Shown here: positions 58,900-64,000 of the stretch, in pieces | Numbering within the stretch: position 1 is the first letter of the stretch | How the letters are laid out: each line of letters begins with the position of its first letter | From: Ianthella basta | Taxonomy: Eukaryota > Porifera > Demospongiae > Verongiida > Ianthellidae | Length of the DNA stretch: 64,000 bases | Assembly: GCA_964019415.1 (NCBI GenBank) | Contig: OZ025875.1 | Coordinates: 8,602,717 to 8,666,716 of the forward strand | Direction of reading: 5' to 3' | Position numbers and translations under genes: made by a program | Notes under the pieces: generated by a model | The model's input: only the letters and a program-made list of their open reading frames with translations | What the model was told of the DNA's origin: nothing | The model's database searches: none

Positions 58900-59899
58900 A
58901 GTATATAGAATGATTATTAGAGTGACCGCAGCATGAGAATCAGAGGCTGCTCAGCCAAGGTTGACTTACTGGTCACTGAAAAATTTTTTACAAAAATTAG
59001 CTTGCAGGTGAAAGTGGATAGGTGAGTATACATAGTGACTATACACTAATTGATGCATAAAAGTGATTGCCTTAAATGGTACATTTGAAGAGTAAGGGAT
59101 ATGGTTGTACTATCAGTATTCGTTAAGAGGAACTTACATTTGTCATAAGAAGAAAGATTTGTAAATGAGTTTGATAGAGTTAGGCAATGAGAAAATAATT
59201 TTTGTCTAACAGAGCTAAGAGTGTGGCAGATGATTAAAAAGTGATGCTGATCCTCCATCTCCCAACAATTACACAGTCTACACACCCTATCACTACAGGG
59301 TGTCCCAGTGTACCTCCCCACCTCCACTGCCAGGGGCAGGCATCCCGCTCGGAGGCCCGCCATAACTCTCCTACCCCCCAGTGATCTCATAGTGAATAGA
59401 TAGTCCTCTGTACCTGGACCATGTTTAATTTGCCTATATAACACTAGTCTACCACCTGAATCAGAGCCTACTGGAATTTCGCTAACCTCTGACTTCCATT
59501 TATCTATTGAGCATCTGATTAGATATTCCCTATAATATTGTAGACTTTGATTGATGCATAATGTTGGTGCTGAATATTCATTGGAGTGGTCGTTTTTAAA
59601 AATGTCATGGATATGGGCAATCCAATTCTTATACCCTTTATCAGATGCTAGATTACTTGCTTCAATAAATATCTGCTTATTTAATCTACCTTCAGCCATT
59701 TTGCTTAATCTGAACCAGAATTTTATGCATGAGATCTTAGTGATTGTCGTAATGGGGAGCCAGCCTAAATCACCTAGAAGAGCTACAATCGGGGCATTTC
59801 TGCCTACACCTAGGAAGCTTCTCATTAAATTATTCTGTATCTTCATTATATCACTATATCCCTTATAACCCCACAAGAAACTGCTATATCCAATGATAG
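58900..59899 (-). mobile_element. LINE (non-LTR retrotransposon), 3' fragment
   Basis: The minus-strand frame 59876–59046 (276 codons) matches the C-terminal region of a LINE reverse-transcriptase protein. It has the basic RAGCLPL stretch, then a GTPCSDRVCRLC element and QHHFLIIC, giving the C-x2-C … H-x4-C pattern typical after the RT domain. The RT core itself is missing: the fragment is cut at 59899, where an LTR element has inserted. The frame is open throughout, so this copy is not old. The 3' end is probably near 58960–59040. Confidence 0.75.
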
Positions 59900-62800
59900 T
59901 GTACCGTTGTCGTGGGCACGGGGTACATGGGACAAGTCCAGACAGCGAGGACAGGGTAAGGGACAGACACTACGCGAACGGACACTGGTAACGGGAATCA
60001 GGGAGCTTTATTGAACAACAACAGCAGCAGTTACAGAGGGAGGAGGTGATCTTTTATAGATGCATGTGTCGAAAGTTCTAGACAAAGTGGCACTACACAT
60101 TGTTACATGACACATTGTTACATGACAGCAGGTGATCGGAGCCTCTGGGAGACATGCCTTCACAACACTCTCCCCTCCTTAACTTCACACTGGGTTTGGT
60201 TCCTCAATCAACTGTGATAACGATCAGGAGGGCGTCTGGTCCGACTGCTCCTTCTCGGTTGGCTTGATGAGTCCCTAGGTACCGAATCAGCCTGAGGATC
60301 AGTAGTGGTGCAGGGCGCTGAAATTGTTTGCTCCAGGGCCCAGAACCATGTTGGAGGGCTAGCCCCAGTATAGCTCCACAGTCTATTTCTGTGAACCACT
60401 TTTGGCTTTGCAGTTGGACTGAGCTTGATCCTGTAGACTACATCATTGATCCGTTTAATGATGGTGAAAGGGCCCTGCCATGGGCGTTGAAGCTTAGGGG
60501 AAAGGCCTTTAGTCTGCTGTGGGTTGTGGAGCCAGACTGCGTCACCTGATTGCAGCCTGTGACACTCCGGCGACGAGTCGTACCTCTGCCGCATTCTGTC
60601 CGTCACCAGCTTGAGATGGTTTCTGGCAAAGTCATGGACCCTCTCAAGTCGCTCGTGCAGGGCATTGGTGTACTCCACAGTTGTCTGAGGCTTCTCTTCT
60701 TCAGGTCTACCAAATGTCAAGTCAACTGGCAGAGTCAGTTCTCTCCCCATCATCAGCTTGGCTGGAGAGCAACCAGTACTCTCATGGACGGCTGAACGGT
60801 AGGACATTAGGAGAATCTGGAGGTGCTCGTCCCAGTCCTTCTGGTTGTGATCAACGAACTTAGAAAGTAAGGCTTCCAAGGTCCTATTGAATCGTTCAAC
60901 CATGCCATCTGACTGTGGATGGTAGGGAGTTGTTCTGGTCTTCTGGATGTCTAGTAACTTGCACATCTCAGCAAATAAAGCTGACTCAAAATTTCGCCCC
61001 TGGTCAGTGTGAATTATTAACGGCATCCCAAACCGGCTGATAAATTCCTGGACCAGTAGTTCTGCTATGGTCCCCGCTTCTTGATTGACCATTGGATAGG
61101 CTTCCACCCATTTGGTGAAGTAATCCGCAATGACAAGGATATACTTGTTGCCTGCTTCTGTAGGGGGTAGTGGGCCCAGTACATCGATGGCTATGCGCTC
61201 CAAAGGGGATCCCACATTGTATGTCCTCAGCGGGGCTTTAGGTTTTCTCTGAGGTCCTCTCTTCTGTGCACACAGATCACAGCTTCGACACCACTCCTGG
61301 ACATCACGTCTACACTGGAGCCAATAGAATCTCTCCCTGACACGACTGAGGGTCTTAGCCATGCCCAAGTGTCCTGAAGTTGGGGCATTGTGCAACTCCT
61401 GCAGAACCTCCCTTCTCAGGGACTTGGGGAGCACCAGCTGCCTGACAGTGTCATCTCCAGACGGTGTCTCCCAGAGTCGATACAACACTCCATGGAAGAT
61501 TTTCAAACTCTCCCACTGGGCACAATAAACTTTTGTGGCTGGAGGGTGGGATGCAGTCTCCTCCCATGAAGGCTTGTCCTTACTTCTCTCCATCCATTCT
61601 AACACTGGCTTGATCTCTGGATCACACAGCTGGGCTTCTCTCAGATTCTCCCAAGACCTGCCTCCAGTGGGTTCTGGTCCACTCAAGGCAAGCGTGGCTA
61701 CCTGTGGTACATCTTGACCAGTTATATGGTCATGAGGCTTGTTCCCCTACTCTCGTGACTCCAATCGTTCACAGTGCTTACAAGTATCTCTCAGGCACGG
61801 CCGTCTTGAGAGTGCATCTGCATTGGTATGTTGAACACCAGGCCTGTGCTCCACTGAGAAATCATACTGCTGGAGACTCTCAATCCATCTGGCAGTCTGG
61901 CCCTCTGGGTGCCGGAAGTTCAACAACCAACGAAGAGCTGAATGATCAGTGCGAAGCCGAAACTTCCTACCATACAGGTAAGCATGAAAGTGCCTGATTG
62001 CCTTCGCCATAGCCAGTAGCTCTTTACGGGTCACACAATAGTGGCGTTCTGGTGCTTTCAAGGCGCGACTGAAATAAGCAACCACCCTCTCTTGTCCATT
62101 AACCTGCTGTGAAAGAACAGCACCGATGCCAGTGCTACTTGCATCGGTGTCAAGCACAAACTCAACATCCAGTTGCGAATAGGCAAGAATAGGGGACTCT
62201 GTCAGCATCTGCTTTAGTTTGCTGAAGGCATCATCAGCTTCCTGTGTCCACTCAAAAGGAGAGACTGTGGCACTCTGATGTAGGGGGTGTGCAATGTCGG
62301 CAAAGAAACTGATGAATCGCCGGTAGTAGGAGCAAAGGCCCAGGAAGCTCTTCACTTCGGTAGCCGTAGTAGGCTTAGGCCAGGACTTGACTGCCTCAAC
62401 CTTGCAGGGGTCTGGGGAGATGCCCTTTTCATTGACTACATGACGCAAGTAGTTCACTTCCTTCTGGAAAAGAGTGCACTTCTTTGGTGACAACTTCAGT
62501 TTAGCCTCCCTCAGCCGTTCAAAAACTTGTCTCAGGTTGGCAAGCTCCTGGGAAAAAGTACGTCCAGGTACAAGGATGTCATCCAGGTAAACGAGGGCTA
62601 TGGATGTGGGTAGCCCAACTAAAACCTGTTCCATCAACCGTTCAAAGGTGGCCAGGGCATTGCAAAGTCCAAACGGCATAACCTTGAACTGCCATAGCCC
62701 ACTCCCAGTTGAAAAGGCAGTTTTTTCTTTGGAGTTGTCATCCAGTTGAACTTGCCAATAACCGCTCTTGAGATCAAGTGCAGAAAACCACTTTGCTCCT

Positions 62801-64000
62801 GATAAGGCCTCGAGAGTGTCATCTATTCGTGGCAATGGATAGGAGTCCTTGTGTGTGACATCATTCAACTTGCGGTAATCAACACAAAACCTCATACCTC
62901 CATCTTTCTTTTGTACGAGCACAATAGGTGATGACCAAGGACTTGCGGATGGCTCAATTACATCTCGCTCTTTCATCTCTCGGACAGCTTTCTCTGCTTC
63001 TTCTCTCTTCGCTAGGGGAAGTCGTCTGGGTGGTTGGCGCACCGGTGCGGCTTGGCCAGTATTGATGTGGTGCTTAACCAGGTCAGTACACCCAATATCT
63101 TCTGGACCTGTGGAAAAGACATCGGAATAACAACATAAGAGCTGGTGCACTTCTGGGTGCTTTGCTTCTTCCAGCCCTAGGATACTGCGGTTATACAGGT
63201 CCCTCAGGTGGGTGGGTAAGATTTCCACTGATCTGGTTCTCCGAACATTCTCCATAGGTTCTTCACAGCTAATGGTCTCGTCTGGAACAATAATGGCACT
63301 GACCAGATTGCAATGTGCCACCTCGGTCCCCTTCTTGAGAGTTAGTGGCTGATGAGAGAGGTTCATTACTCTCAAAGGGACCCTGTCTTTTTCCAGGTCA
63401 ACAAGTGTCCTCCCCACCAGTAGGCTCCCAAAGGGTGATGGCTGGGTCTGCTCCAGGAGCCCCACTCTGTATATAGTCGGTGTGGACTGGGTCTACTTCC
63501 ACAGGGACAATTGCCTCTGCCAGTGGGGCCAAACAAACTTTCTTTGTCAACACAACCCTGCAGCAGTTTGGTCGTGGACTGGTTGATGGCTTCCTCAAGG
63601 GAAACTCCTCATCACCAATGACCAGGGCTTGGTCTCGAAGGTTTACCTGACATCCATTTGACTGCAGGAAGTCAAGTCCAAGGATACACTCGTCATGTAT
63701 GTCTGCAACCCAGAGCTCCTGCTGGACTACAAGGGATCCAATGCCAAGGTGTAACAGTCCCTTTCCATGGATAGGGGCTCTTTCCCCAGTTACGGTTCTG
63801 AGACATCTGCTAACAGGATGTATCAGGTTATGGTTAATTCCTCTGAGTATGTCAGGTCTGACAATAGAGATGTTACTACCAGTATCAACAGTCAACTCAC
63901 AGGGTCTCCCATTGATGGTTCCCGGAACTGTCAGGCTGTCTCCTCCGCTGTTAATAGATCCCGTCTTGAAGATGTCAAATTCTACTATGGGGGCTGTAGA
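59900..64000 (-). mobile_element. Ty3/gypsy LTR retrotransposon (fossil copy), incomplete at window edge
   Basis: A member of the Ty3/gypsy (Metaviridae) family in minus orientation. Its 3' LTR occupies about 59900–60177 (278 bp, TG…CA ends) and is preceded on the element strand by a purine-rich tract. Going upstream on the element, recognisable parts are integrase with a chromodomain-less tail (about 60.2–61.7 kb), reverse transcriptase with RNase H (about 61.7–63.4 kb) and an aspartic-protease region (about 63.4–63.9 kb). The gag region and the 5' LTR lie beyond the right edge. The visible pol is well conserved with about two apparent breaks, so it is a young but broken-looking copy. It inserted into the LINE at 59899. 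Confidence 0.9.

Overview
The window is animal nuclear DNA. It holds intron-rich genes with short GT–AG introns, very short divergent promoters and many microsatellites. The gene set (CARD–NACHT–LRR receptors in a recent duplication, a HORMA protein with PHD and winged-helix modules, PRMT1, DRAM-like and tetraspanin genes) suggests an early-branching invertebrate. A demosponge is my best guess; that is inference, not something the sequence proves.

Layout. 1–600: a minisatellite, then the first exon of GUF1 (minus). 628–11447: four DRAM/Frag1-type membrane protein genes head to tail (plus). The first is diverged. The other three are recent near-copies, and a ~2 kb insertion with a 609-bp-arm inverted repeat lies between genes 2 and 3. 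11927–15453: PRMT1 (minus), sharing a 97-bp promoter with a meiotic HORMAD/Hop1-like gene (15551–20316, plus). 20676–20975: mL63 (minus), divergent from a tetraspanin gene (21273–23839, plus). 24574–33605: NLR gene 1 (CARD–NACHT–LRR).

The block from tetraspanin intron 3 to the end of NLR gene 1 (~22.9–33.8 kb) recurs at ~46.3–57.7 kb. There it gives a 5'-truncated tetraspanin copy and NLR gene 2. The 12.5 kb between the copies is a mosaic: a CpG-rich possible first exon, a 5.4-kb Mutator-like (MULE) transposon with a 9-bp target duplication, the N-lobe of an NDR/STK38 kinase, a CARD-like gene with an apparent frameshift, and a 381-bp MITE. 57.9–59 kb is a CpG-rich promoter-like stretch with short ORFs. 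The end holds a 5'-truncated LINE interrupted by a Ty3/gypsy LTR retrotransposon that runs off the window.

Themes. Two gene families (DRAM-like and NLR) are expanding by local duplication, and minisatellites change length inside their introns. Both NLR copies keep the same promoter motif cluster and all 13 exons open, so both look functional. The HORMAD and PRMT1 genes share a promoter centred on a perfect NRF1 palindrome. All gene models were spliced by eye from open frames, GT/GC–AG signals and phase agreement; no search was run.
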